Translations under genes and position numbers: made by a program
Notes under the pieces: model-generated
Databases searched by the model: none
Told to the model about the DNA's origin: nothing
Seen by the model: only the letters and a program-made list of their open reading frames with translations
Shown: piece by piece, positions 1-12,821 of the stretch
How positions within the stretch are numbered: the first letter of the stretch is position 1
How the letters are laid out: each line of letters begins with the position of its first letter
Assembly: GCA_029948255.1 (NCBI GenBank)
Contig: JALIZF010001481.1
Location: 186,001 to 250,000 of the forward strand
Source: Telmatactis stephensoni
Taxonomy: Eukaryota; Cnidaria; Anthozoa; Actiniaria; Isophelliidae
DNA length: 64,000 nt
Direction: 5' to 3'

Positions 1-150
1 AATGGATTGGTATTTTACGCGCGTTTTGATTGGCCAAAAACCGTGTGTGATTACAATACATACGCATAGATGACGTCATTGAATCTTACGAGCGCTCTGA
101 TTTGTTGAAATATTTCGATGAATATTACCTTATCACTTGAAATTTTTACA
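1..150. repeat. Dispersed repeat family with GCGCGCTCTGATTGG core
   Basis: The segment closely matches 5540-5680, sharing the CCGTGTGTGATTA and CATAGATGACGTCATTGAAT blocks. Shorter relatives with the same GCTCTGATTGG core lie at 4066-4135, 17388-17440 and 49268-49320. There is no coding potential. It is probably a non-autonomous transposon remnant; no termini or target duplication could be defined here because the window begins inside it. Confidence 0.6.
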
Positions 151-340
151 ACACGTTAACTTCCCGAGATCGTATATTTCGCGATACTTAAACTTTGCGA
201 TCGCAAATTCGCGATTTGTGAAAAAAGTCACATTGTAACCCATTTTAATCAGTTTGCAATTCTACTGTGGGCAACGTCACAAAACAGGCTAGCGTTTCCA
301 AACCTTATATAGCTACAAACGCTCGTTAGTTACATATGGG

Positions 341-622
341 CAAGAGACCATAATACTAAGAGAGCGAAACTCAGTATTGATGTCTATGCGATGTTCGTGG
401 CGCCTAAGGCTATTTTTAGTAATTTCGCCATCGCGCGCGCAAGCCACTTAAACAATAGAATTCAAACTCTCCCGTCCGCGCGCACGCCAAAAATCAAATT
501 CTATTGGTTGAGGGCCTTGCGCGCGCGATGGCGAAGTTACTAAAAATAGCCTTAGTCGCCACGATCGAGCATCGCACAGACATCAATACTGAGTTTCGCT
601 CTCTTAGTATTATGGTCTCTTG
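341..622. mobile_element. Foldback MITE with 7-bp target duplication
   Basis: This 282 bp element begins CAAGAGACCATAATAC and ends with the reverse complement. The arms are roughly 100 bp and pair almost to the centre with a few mismatches. It is flanked by the direct duplication ATATGGG (334-340 and 623-629), so the boundaries are firm. It lies in the intron upstream of the amine oxidase terminal exon and has no ORF of its own. Confidence 0.88.
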
Positions 623-747
623 ATATGGGATATGTCACAAAAGAGTTTGTAAGTGTTCGAAAGTGTGTTGGTTACGTCTTCCATTTCTCACCATCTGCTT
701 TATTTCATTTCATTTCATCGAAATCTTAAAAATTGTTTTTATTTTAG

Positions 748-1021
748 GAATGATGCAGATCCCAAACCTGCATCAAGAAATCTCATGAACTTTGTATACT
801 ATCACTGGTCCAAACATCCATACATTAGAGGTGGCTACAGCAGTCCAACTGTAAGTACTCATGGTTTACTAAAACACTTGGCTGAACCTGTGGAAGGGAA
901 GCTGTTTTTTGCTGGTGAAGCGACAAAAGTGACTTCTACAGTTCATTCTGCTTTGGAAGCTGGAATTGAAGCAGCTGAGCAAATTTGCAAAGTTTCTGAT
1001 AGTGTAAAATCCCGCTTGTAA
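748..1021 (+). CDS. Flavin-containing amine oxidase, C-terminal exon (partial)
   Basis: This is the last exon of a FAD-dependent amine oxidase of the polyamine oxidase/LSD1-like superfamily. These enzymes oxidise amines with FAD. The acceptor is TTTTAG at 742-747, and the frame runs from AAT at 749 to TAA at 1019-1021, about 90 residues. Recognisable C-terminal hallmarks are RGGYSSP, then LFFAGEAT, then TVHSALEAGIEAAEQI, the segment that closes over the FAD pyrophosphate and flavin. Earlier exons (Rossmann fold and substrate domain) lie left of the window. The upstream ATG at 653 is in the intron and is not the start. The sequence cannot separate spermine/polyamine oxidase from other members. 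The gene converges on ADCY10, whose stop lies about 370 bp away. Confidence 0.85.
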
Positions 1022-1388
1022 AGCAATGGATACTTATAATTTTACTAGTCCCTTTTATTCAGGGCGTTTTTGCGACTATAGAATTGATAAGATTTCTTTT
1101 TTATGTGTTTATAACACCAGGTCACAATATAGAATTGCAAAGATAACCTTGTCAATAATTCGTCGTTTTATAACAAAAACGACTTTTTAACATGTATGTA
1201 GTTTTAGATTATAGATTGTCAAGGTTTTTATAATTTCTCGTACATGTTCATAAAATGATACATTTATAGAGCTATTTACAAAGGCATGTGATAATATAAT
1301 GAATTATTGGAAATCTGATAATGTTGATTCCCAAACCAACACGTCATTTAAACAATATATATACAATATAGCAATGTATTGAGTCTTT
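1022..1388. other. Convergent intergenic gap
   Basis: AT-rich sequence separates the amine oxidase stop from the ADCY10 stop on the opposite strand, so both 3' UTRs must lie here and may overlap. I see no additional gene and no canonical AATAAA that is clearly placed for either transcript. Confidence 0.5.
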
Positions 1389-4300
1389 TCATTCAGTAAC
1401 TGGGCGTGGTAAGCTAAAGGGCGTAGTACCATTATAAACACGTGCTCCCCGGGCCTGTTTCCCGCCAAACCACACCTTTTGGTGTCTGTTGATGGCATCG
1501 GATTCGAGTTTAAGGCCATGTGCCGTACTATTCGATAAACCTTGCTTCAGTAAAGATCTTGCTTTGTTGACCTTTCTTAAGATGAGTGCTTGATAGGCCT
1601 GGAGATAACGTTTTCGTGGATATAATACACTATAGAGGTGACACGATTCTGCAAGCTTGTGAAATTTCTGAAATGAAAACCAGGTATATATTTTCTCTGA
1701 CGTTAAACAACTCGTCCACTAAATAAATCTTGTTCAAATCAATTTCGCCATGGAGCTTGGATGTTATGTCACGCGCAAATAATTTCAAGTCATTGTGTGA
1801 CATGTCACGCAAGGGAGACACTAGAGTGACATGCTAAAAAAAACGGATGTCGTTACCTTTTTCAGATCTTGTTTTGCTTGTTTATCTTTTGGAGCGATTC
1901 TAAGTTGTAGTAGTTGGGTTTCAATGATTCTAGTAAGGCCACCTACTGATATAAACTCTTCAAGCTTTACTGGCTCAAGTGCTACAAAACAAGACCAGAC
2001 ATGTAAGCTTTGATTGCAGAAAATTAGTGTGCGCTTATATATAGAGTCGTTTTCGTATGAGTGGGAACACTGTACGGTTACGATACGGTTACGGCATGAA
2101 TTTCGAATGTTTTTATAGACATTACGGCACTGACACGGTCACGGTACGGCGCGGTAAGTTTCCCACTCATACGAAAACGACTCTATTGGCTATTTCGTCC
2201 TGGTACCGCCGAGGTTAACGTGTTTTGGTTGGTGGGAATGTTTACAATAGTCTACTGGGGACGATACGACGGTCCCTCCCCCAATGTAAAAATTGTGGCA
2301 TCACCAGAACATCTTACCTAGGGCATCCTGTTTGAATGGCTCTGCTTTCTCCCACTCTTGTCTTCTAGCGTGCCTTGAAACACACAGAAAAATAATGATT
2401 AACTACAATTTTCCACCTTGTTTATTATAGTTCTGTGTGTGCTGTTCATTATAGTGGCCAAACGGTCTTTCAGAGGCTGTAGACTGTGAGCTCTCTATCT
2501 CCTTCATTGTTAGTTCAACGTATTATCTTCAGGAGGGGGTGCACCATCATATAAATTGGAGCTGCTCGAGGATATTTTGGGAAAATATTGAAGAAAAAGG
2601 ACTCAAAGTTGTTTCAGGAGGGGGTGCGCACCCTCTGCAACCCTCCGCTAAATCCGCCCCTGACACTTCATGTGTTACACGTTCTAGAGAAAAGTCGAAC
2701 GGCATGCATTACGACGGGAGTCAAACCGTGAACCTCGGACATACCATATTTCATGTAGTGAACCAAGGATGCAACTTCCTGCAACGTTGCGCGCATGCAA
2801 CATCAGTCAAACCATGTGTAACTCCATACAATTTTTTACAACACTTGATATACTAATCTCGCAATCTGATTGGTTGATTAGAGTGTGTCAATAAGAGGAC
2901 AGACACTGCTGACGCGTTAATTTCGGCGCGCGCGCGCTCGTTCTGTTGCCCCGTTTGAAAAGGATTTTTTAACTTTTATCTCAAATAATTGTTGTAAAAA
3001 ACGAATTGAAAATGGTTTTGTTGTCTGTCCTCTGTTGTCTGTCGCTGCGCTCGTGATTCCACTCGAGTTTTGAACATTTTGTGACGTCAAGAGTGTGTCA
3101 ATAAGAGGACAGACAACTCAAAACTATCTTCAATTTGTTAAGTTGTACGCAATCGTTTTCAGGGGCGGACCACGTTGCAATTAACTCTGATGTTGCGCGA
3201 AACGCAGAAAAAGATCCAGGAAAAGTTAAGTTGTATTGTGTGTCCCGAAAATGGGCCAGTCCCTTTCCTAATTATAATAAAAGTATAGTGATGTGTTAGT
3301 CCGCTGTCAAGAAGCGTGGCTGCTATGAAATATTTCTCTATTGACGCTTACCATAATGCTAGGCATGCATTCAAATAAAACTTCGGGATGATATCACCAG
3401 AAAAAGATGGATCCGTGGCAGCATGGACTGCGAATTGTTCAATTTGGTTTACATTCTCAATTGCTTGACCTGAGGCAAAACAATTGATAAATTGTAACAA
3501 ACGAAAAGTAAACAACTAAAAGAATGCATTCCTCACCTGCATCAAGCAGTAGGTCAAAACATCCACACATGTAAAGTGCCTTGCCATGTGAGTCTTCCTC
3601 CTCCTTTGCGGTGTAGTTTAATTCCTTGAGAAGCTCAAAACACTTCTCAGTTCTGTTCGGAAAATAATGTAAAAGTGATAGAGCATGCTCTACCGTAAGT
3701 TATTTCCTATCATTGCTAGGGAGGCTAGTTTAGACATCACACTTTATGGCGTGGGTGGATAACCCGGTTACCCATAACATGGTGGAGAATCTCATCACAT
3801 TAGGAAATTTTGCTGTACATACATATAAGCTGATGAAATACTGTCCCTTTGTACTAGGGATCACTACAATTCTAAAATGACACTAGCTAGAATCAAGACT
3901 TACTTTCCGCTAAGTAAAAGAGCCTGTACAAGCAGTGGAAGACAAGAAATCTTCATGTGAAGATCATTCACCTTGTTGGAGATCATCATAGCACGTTCAC
4001 CTGATAAGACAGACAAACAAATTTCTCATTTACAAAGTGGATGAGAAGTTACTAGTTTTTATATAATAATAGGTATATTACAGGCGCTCTGATTGGACGA
4101 GAACCGTGTGAGATTATAGTGGTAGTGCACTCGCACAGACGACAACAGTGAGAAAAACAGTTTGTTTTTACCACATTCTTACGTCATCTGTGCATCTATT
4201 CCAGTTTAGACGTACAGAAAAAAATTATATCTGTTAGATATTCGTCTAGCGGCAACCATGACACGATGCAGATGTTTTGAAACTTAGTTTGTGCACAGCA

Positions 4301-7300
4301 ATTTCCTCGTGGAGCAAAGCAATTGCGATTGACGCAATTTTGTGCATTGCTTTTTTGGACTTGATTTTGTCATTCAAATTTAACTTCGTAAAATACACTC
4401 AGCTGGGAACCGTTCTCAAACGAGTTGCATACAGGAAAACGTTCATCGTGTGACTCATCCAAAAACCATCTTATGTACAACGTTGTTACCAAAGTCGTGC
4501 ATGTATCTGCCTCACGCTGTATCAGCCTCACACTAGTACTGCCTCTCTTTCGCTGTATAATCCCAACGTGTTATCATATTCCACTCCAAATACTCTGTAA
4601 CACCCATTGGCATAAACCTACCTGAACGAAGAGCTTCTTCTAGATTAGCCGTCGCCAACCTAAACGAGAGGCTAACGCTGTAAAGGTGTCCGACGGTGAC
4701 CAGGTCCTCTGGGTTATTGTAAAGTCGTGGATCTTGACATCTAATTAAAGTTATTAGACAGTTATAAATAATTGATAATATAATAACTGTTTATCGAGTG
4801 CCTAATGTGTTCTAGCGCTTGCGCACTAATTGGGGGACACTGTACTCTCACACACTGTAATATTAATTCTATGCATACAACTCTCAGTCCACAAGTTCGT
4901 TTGTACTGAGGGAGGAAAACCGGAGGACCCGGAGAAAAACCCTCGAAGCAAGGCAGGCAACGGATTAACAAACCCAAGTCACAAGTAATATATGCCCCGT
5001 ACGGGACCACAGAGGTGACAGATGATTTTATTGCAGCGACGAATGGAAAATCCTCAACAAGTTTTGAGCTATTAACAATTTCAGATATTCGATGACAAAG
5101 TTTCTAACATACCTTTGTAGGCCAATTTTTTCGTATCCTTCTCCCCAGCTCTTCCATCCAACCAAGTAACTACACTCGATCACTGCTGCGTATGCCACAA
5201 GAAGCTATTCAAAATAAAATTTGTTGTTGAAATGCATTAAGTAATACGTAAAGCAAACAAATGGTATAAATGGTGTTTCTTTACCTCGTGTAGATTTTCA
5301 TCTGCTTCTTCTGCAGCGTTGAGTTCCTGTAACGCAGCCATCAGTGATCGGTCGTTCTGGTGAAGGGCATGATAGACGTGGGATACATGACCCAAGCAGC
5401 GAGCCTGTTCGGTAAGTATTTCTGAGTTATCACTAAAAATAAAGTGATCTTGATTAGCCATTTCATCACCATCGTTATCGTTGGGCACATTTACGTGCAC
5501 CTGTTTCGTTATCTTTGTTCTCGAAGGCATGACCCTAATAATAATTGGGATATTACGCGCGCTCTGATTTGTCGAAAACCGTGTGTGATTATAATACACA
5601 CGCATAGATGACGTCATTGAATCGTACTCGCGCTCTCATTGGCTGAATAAAATGTTTCGATGTATATTCTAGAAAACAAGATTCTATTTTTGTCGTGCAT
5701 CTGTACTTAATAGATCACAGAAGACGTCGTCTCGGTTCGTCTCGTTGCGTACTTTTTTTCTCACCACTGTGTATCTATTAGAGTACAGACACACGGAAAA
5801 ATGGAATCTATTTGTGAAATATAATCACTATGTAAACATTATCATCATCATCATCATCACATCTGCTGTCCTAATACCATTATTTACTGTCTCCACCTAA
5901 ATAATTCAATGCAATTAGCGTACAAACATACCCAGCACTTTCCATGAAGTACCCAGGAAAAAGAACGTGAAGATAGTGTCTAAACGACTCTTTTCGAATT
6001 CGAATATAAACACCAAGATCAGTTGTTGGCTGTCTTTTATTAAGTATCGCCAATGAATACTGAAAATGTAAGAGGGCTTCATCCAGTCGGTTCATGTGAA
6101 AGTTTGCCTGAAAACCAAACAAAAAAGCACCGTAATTAAGGATTTGATTATTTGATTTGATTATTAACAATAACCTAACTAACAAAGAAATCTGGTCATG
6201 AAACTTAAAATATATATTCAAATTGTGCCTCCAAATTGGGTTACGTTTGAGGACAATTGTTCAAAAATGGCACGCGGTGACGATTTTCAGCATGACATTA
6301 GAGTAATTCAGCAAACGCGACGTGGCATGACGCGCGAACGGGACGTGAGATGACGAATATGTCACATTCGTTTGTTGCATGACTATCGTGACAACGTTGC
6401 GACGCCGCGTTCAGGACGCCATTTCGTGTGTTCGCGTCCTCTTAATTTTGACGTCGGCGACGTCCGACTAGGACACGCGATGCAACTCTTGCAACTTTAA
6501 TGCAACATTGCGTGCAATACAGATTAGCAGCGTGTGTCCACCCCTGAAACAATTGCGCGCAACATTTTCAGGAGTAAAATCGAGATCTACTTCTGCAAGT
6601 GTTGTGCGCATTGTGTGAACACATCTACAACTTTGCGCGTTACGCCCTAAAGCTCTCGTCCAATGAAAAGCGACTATTTTGCACGACCGCTGATCTTAGT
6701 GTAAATGAATTAGAGCAATTTAGAGTGACCTTCCATTTTTAATATGATATAACAATAGAATTGAAACGGATATCATCAGACGTTGCAGTAGTAGGTGCGT
6801 AGTGTTATATACCCCAGTAAGCATTGCTGAGCGCGATATCACGCAAGAATGTACAGGAAAAGTTGCATCGTCTGCCCGCCCCTTAAGTTTCAACTGTTTG
6901 TTTTATAATGAATTAACTGACAATTACAAGCACACTTATTTACCTGGCCTATCAAATTTTCTACTCGTGCCATATCCTCTTTGGTTGCAATTTCCTCCCC
7001 GTCTTCGGTTTTCTGGCCAAACATATTCCTCACTTCGTACAAGTGTGATAAAGCTTGCATATTAGCATTTATGGTAACGGCTGCGGCCCCGGATTCAGTC
7101 AGGTACCGAAAAGTCTTGATCTTGTTTCCCGATGCACGCCAGTGATCTACAAGTTGAGGGAACACCGATGCCAGAATTTCCGCGCATCGACAAACTTTTA
7201 GATCCACGGCATCGGCGACATCCTCGTAATCGTCTATGTTTGACATTTCTTCTTCAATTAGCGTCATTCTACCACGATTTTCTTTGAAGAAATTAAAGAA

Positions 7301-10300
7301 TTAGTTAGACCTCCGTAATTTCCAAAGTCGATCTTCTCCTCTGACTTCTCTCTTTGGAAAGAAAATCTACCAGCCAAATTCTTACCATCTACTTCTTCTT
7401 CTTTAGGCTTAACGCTACTTTTCCTACGAAGAATTCTCGATAGCCAGCTTTCTCGGCGTTCTTTCGTTTCATACGACTCCCCTAAAATGGTTTCAAGTAC
7501 TTCACTTTCTTGCAAGGTATCTTGTCTTCGTGAGTTTGATCGTGATCGGCTCTCATAGTTTGGGAGCTCGGTATTACTAGGCCTAGAGACGCTCTGCCGG
7601 TCATGTGCTCGCGAGGAAAATGCGCCATGACTTTGGACTTTCTCTCGCATCTCCATCGTCATTTTTCGTTTGGCAGTAGTTGATGACATAATTGTTGCTC
7701 GTCTGGATTTACCTGTGATGTACAAAGCACATAGTAAACATTTTCTATCTCGATTAAAATTATCCTCAGGGACTTACAGACAGAAGCAATTCCAACCAGT
7801 TTAGCTCAAACCCAGATTTGAAAAAACTTATACAAGACTTCAGTTTGTCAGTTCGATTTCTCCGGGTTTTTCTCCGCGGTGCTCCGGTTTTCCTAATTCC
7901 CTCAATAAAAACCAACTAGTGAGATGAGACTTAACTTGTGTGCCTTATAGAATGTAGTGGTAGTGTTCGAGCGAACACAGTATCCTCCAATTAGTGCGCA
8001 AGCGCTAGAACACATTGGACACTTAACTAGATGTTCCTGTTAAAATATTGAATCGAATGAAATTTGTTTTTTACAACATTATCTTAGATCTTTTCCGTCC
8101 AAATCTGTTTGAAAAACTGTCCCAAACTTTTTTCTGTAAGGACGAGCGTGACATGTTGGCGTCAGCTATTGTCAGTACTCTTATTAACAATGGCTGTCGG
8201 CCAATCAGATTGCAAGATTTTAGTCAAATGTTGTAAAAAAATCAATACAAATTAACTTACTTTTGCCACGTCTTTTGGCCTCTGTCTGATCTGCATCAAT
8301 TTGTCCTTCTTGAGTATTGTTTTGTCCAGGCACAAACCCACCTCCACCACATGCCCGACACTTGTGAGCCTGAGATTCCAAGAACATGGCAGCCTTCTCG
8401 TGGAGTTCTTTTCTTTGGTTTTCCAGCCAGACATCATAGGTGGTTTCTTGTACGTAGATGTTGACAAACTTATAAAAGAGACAATGTTTCTTGGGTCCAT
8501 TTGGGGTCATCATACTTGTTAGGTTGAGCACCTGTAAAAAGTTTATGTACTTGAACACAAAGACTTAGAAAGTCCAAAAGTCGTGGACACACGATGCAAC
8601 TTTTCTTCAAAACTGCACGCAACACGCAGTTACACCGTGTCCACCCCTGTAATATTGCGCGCAATGTGGCAGAAAATGTTGCAGAAGTAGAACTCGATCC
8701 TGCTCATTAGCAGTGCTTGCCGTTTTACTAATGATATAAGCATAGACGCAAACAACAATACACAGACTCAGTGATGCACTGCTCATTAGCGTGCTTTTCA
8801 CACATCTCTGTGATTAATATCATACTGAGTCTGCATATGTCCCTTGTGCTTATGCTTCTGTAGCTAGTGTGAACAAGCCTTAAGTACATCATTTAGCTTT
8901 AACTTACCTTGTTTCCCTCATCTGCATAGCAACCACAGAGTACTGGCGCATGAAGTGATGTAGCAACGTTATGGTGGTGATGATGGTGATGGTGATGTGT
9001 GTGATGATGAGCATGAGCGGGGTCATTATAATCATAAAAACCATGATGATTGTGCGCTGACTGGTGCTGTGCAGCAAGACTAGCACACTCGAGTATACCA
9101 TCTCTTACAAGAGTGTACAGAATAACATCTAACGACTTCTTACAACTCATGGGTACCAGTGCTTCGATGAGGTCCCGCGAGAACTGCATACCAAGTATTG
9201 ACGCACATTTCAAGGTGACCTGCTCCGTCGGCGACATTCGATCAACTCGAGCAAGTACCATGTCTTTGACAGATTCTGGGATAAGCACTTTAGAGATATC
9301 GACTCCCGGCGTAATAATACAGACATTGTGAGTGTCTTTAGGCATGGCATCATCAGAAGCAAATACAAAATTGTTGGGATTCAATTCCAAACATTCCTTT
9401 GTTTCAACAGGGGCTAAGGAACCCGAACTTTCGCTGGCCAAGCTTGTTCTTCTACTGTTGTCGAATTGAACTGTTCTCCTACTGTCGTCAAATTGGCTTG
9501 TGTTTATACTGTCGTCGACTTTTGCCACAACATCGAATATTGCCACGTCTGTGTAGTGCTCGTTGGTTGTACTCCCCGTAGACATTCTTCTTTTTTGGGC
9601 TTTTTCTTCATTTCCCATCAGCAGTTTAGAAAAAAGACTACCTTTCCGTACTCTCGCGGAACCTTTCCTCTTCATGAATTCCGTATCTTCGTCCTCCTCT
9701 GTGAGCTCTGGAAGTGCTGGTGTTTTTGATCGAAAAAAGGGCGATTGCGATCGAGAAGATGTTCCTCCAGGAGGCTCAAGCTGAGTACAGATCTGGGCAT
9801 ATTTGTCACGAAGCGTGTCAAGCGGTCCGAAAGAAATAGAATCACCTAAGGGCTCTTCCATGATGAATGCTTGTGAATCAGGCACAATATCGATAATTTT
9901 ACTAACTAAAGCGTCTTTTATTAGCTGCTCGCACCACGACGGTACGCCGTGACTCTTTTCCCGGAGAATTTTGTCCAGCTCTTTTGGGATGAACGTAACG
10001 TCCATGAACTGACAGGCAAGATTGCTCATTAGGTCGGCATCAAGACCAGCTGCAAAAATAAATTATTCTTACTTACAATTCGAACAGAAACAAAAAAAGA
10101 ATGAATGAATGAATGAGAGAGAGAGAGAGAGAGAGAAAGAAAAAGAAAGAAAGAAAACGCACAAACGAAAAACCGAAAACTAATCATTGATCTAATCTAA
10201 TCTATACTTAAACTTGACTTACTTAATTTGAATTTCTTCGATTTAGGATTGTTAATCATTCGAACTGCTGATTTACATGGCGGATTTGAAGCAGAGAAAG

Positions 10301-12691
10301 GACGAAGAGCCAACACTAACACAGCATGAGAGTCCTTCTGTAAGTCTTCGAGGAAATCCCACGATTCATGGTCGATAAACTGTGCATTATCGACAGCGAA
10401 TAAACATGGCTTTTCTACTGCAACCTAAAACAGAACGTTTATACTACAGTTATAAACAGACAAGTTTTCTTGAAGAGAGCAGATTTTTAATACTAGTTCT
10501 GAAACTCTCCTTTTCAAGATGGTTTTCATTATTTCTATGCATTTTTCAGATTTCTTCCGTGATTTTGACGACTACGTGGAACCATCCGCACGGGGCACAG
10601 AATTTTTTTTCCTTTTTCTTTTGCGCGCCGGACGTGACAAAGCTCCAGCTAAAAACAGGCTCCTGCATGATGAAGAACGCACCGTTGCACGCAACATGTA
10701 CAGTTGCACCGTATGTCCACTCATGCAAGACAAGGCAAGTTGCATCGTGTGTGCCCGCGCGTGTGTCCGATGCTTAAGTTCCCTAGTATAACTTCATGCA
10801 ATGCCGTATATAACAGCGTTTGACGCGTGTGTCTTTCATAGGTCGGTATGACTGTACGCACCGTCAAAGTTTTAGTTTTCCTGAAACTGATTACCTGATG
10901 GACGATGTCAAAAAGAAGTTTATGGAAGTGCTCTGTGACTTGTCGATTATCCATGTGACTAAATTTTGGATTTGGAGGAATCTGGTGAGAGATAAACATA
11001 CACACTCTACATGGAACGTATAATTTGCTTCTTTATGATATATTGTAAATTTGGATGGGTTAGTTGGGACAAGATTATCTTATGGTATTCCTTGCCTAAC
11101 AGTTTTTGCTTCAGAAAACAGAATTTGTTCTCATCGATCAAACAACTGAAAGAAGCTGTGTATGGGGTAGCGATGAAGAAAGGAGCAAGATCTTTTGGAA
11201 TATTTCTTTCTTTTGTTCGTTCTTTCATTCATTCGTTTGCTTGCTTGTTTGTTTGTTCGTTCGTTTGCTTGTTTGTTTTCTGAAATTACCCTTAAAACAC
11301 TAAACATTTTCAAATTTCAAACTTACATGTGTGCCTAATAAATCATTCAATAAGCACAAACTTTCCCGCAGATGTTCATCAGTGACATGTTCTCTAAGGG
11401 CGTGCTCTCTTTCTCCTGGTGTCCGACATACGTCTAATTCCACTAGAATACTAATCAACATCTGGACTACGTAATATGGTGTGTGCGCATGCGCCATATC
11501 AGCCTCTACATAATCAACCCTGAAATTAAAAACAAACATACTTGAAAAGGAGCTATATGTCATGTATTATATACACAAAGCATATATCCATTTATCGATG
11601 GGTCTCGGTACTCTCTAATAGATGCACAGAAGATGACAAAATGTCTCGTGGCTTACGTTTTTGTTCTTTCGGTTTTTTGTTTGTTGTTGTTGTTGTTGTT
11701 GTTGTTGTGTTTTTTTTGTTCCACATTTTGACGTCATCCGTGCATCTATTAGAGTACAGACGCACGGAAAATGGAATCTGTTTGTTAATTTTGACATATT
11801 CAAAGTTTTGGAATAACTGCGAAATAGCGTTGACTATCTTTCCACTGGTACACTTTCCACATTTTCATCAAAACAGCTCTGTTAGAATTTGTTCTAGAAG
11901 TCAAAATTCACCTCGTTTCAGAATGCTCTACCTGATTGCAGATTAAGCATCAGTATCAATGACCACTGGAAAGACGCCATAATGGATATTTGACTTTGGA
12001 AACAAGTTCTAAGTCGTTTCAGGGGCTATTTTTAGTGTTAGCCAGCAAAGTCGCAGAATAATACCAGTGAGTTTCTTAGAATTGCAAGTTTTGAGTTGGA
12101 GACATTGTACTGCTATTTCCTACTTACTTGAAATTTTCGTCTTCAGCAATGTCCATGAATTCCTCCATTAATCTCGTCTTACCGATACCTGCTTCTCCTT
12201 CAATGATGACCATATGCTGCACCAAACCAGCTTGTCGCTCGTCGGTGTTGACAGTATGAAGAAGCTTTCTCATTTCTTCGCATTGTTGTTTGCGGCCTAG
12301 AAAAAGCACCTTTGATTTATGACATTTTTGGGACAAAACACAAGCTCTCTTTTCGTGCGCGCGCTTGAAGGTATCCTGTAATCATTTGTCATCTTACCTA
12401 ATATGGGATATTCTGTTTCGTCATCTTCTATTTCTCGACTAAGAAAAAATCAGAAATATAGGTACGTAAATAAAATGAAATTTCATTAGTTAAATGGGAG
12501 TTGCCTTGGGGTGTTGCGTGCGGCTCTCACTCTTGTTATCAGATTATTTATTTTATCCCAAGCTCATTATATTTATTATTGTTATCAATTTTCAATTATT
12601 ATTTAATTCCAATTTATCGTCCATTATGTTAATTATTTTGTCCAATTTTTGACTGTCATTCCAGGAGATCTAACTATAGATCTTTGAACTT

Positions 12692-12726
<35 letters not shown>

Positions 12727-12786
12727 TTATTTAATCCTTTTGGCAGTTTGAAGACTGAATTACAAGGATGTCAGCAATTAATACAA

Positions 12787-12821
<35 letters not shown>

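Noticed and set aside
1630..1821. 63-codon minus frame inside the last ADCY10 intron.
   Set aside because: It would require a 23-nt intron to join exon 30. The alternative exon at 1598-1389 joins in frame with ADCY10-like sequence, so this frame is intronic chance.
1834..1856. Micro-intron of 23 nt in ADCY10.
   Set aside because: Too short to be spliced. Replaced by the 258-nt intron 1856-1599.
10546..10791. Overlapping open frames of 60-130 codons on both strands.
   Set aside because: They lie in an ADCY10 intron within the GATGCAAC/TTGCATCG repeat family; no homology or splice support.
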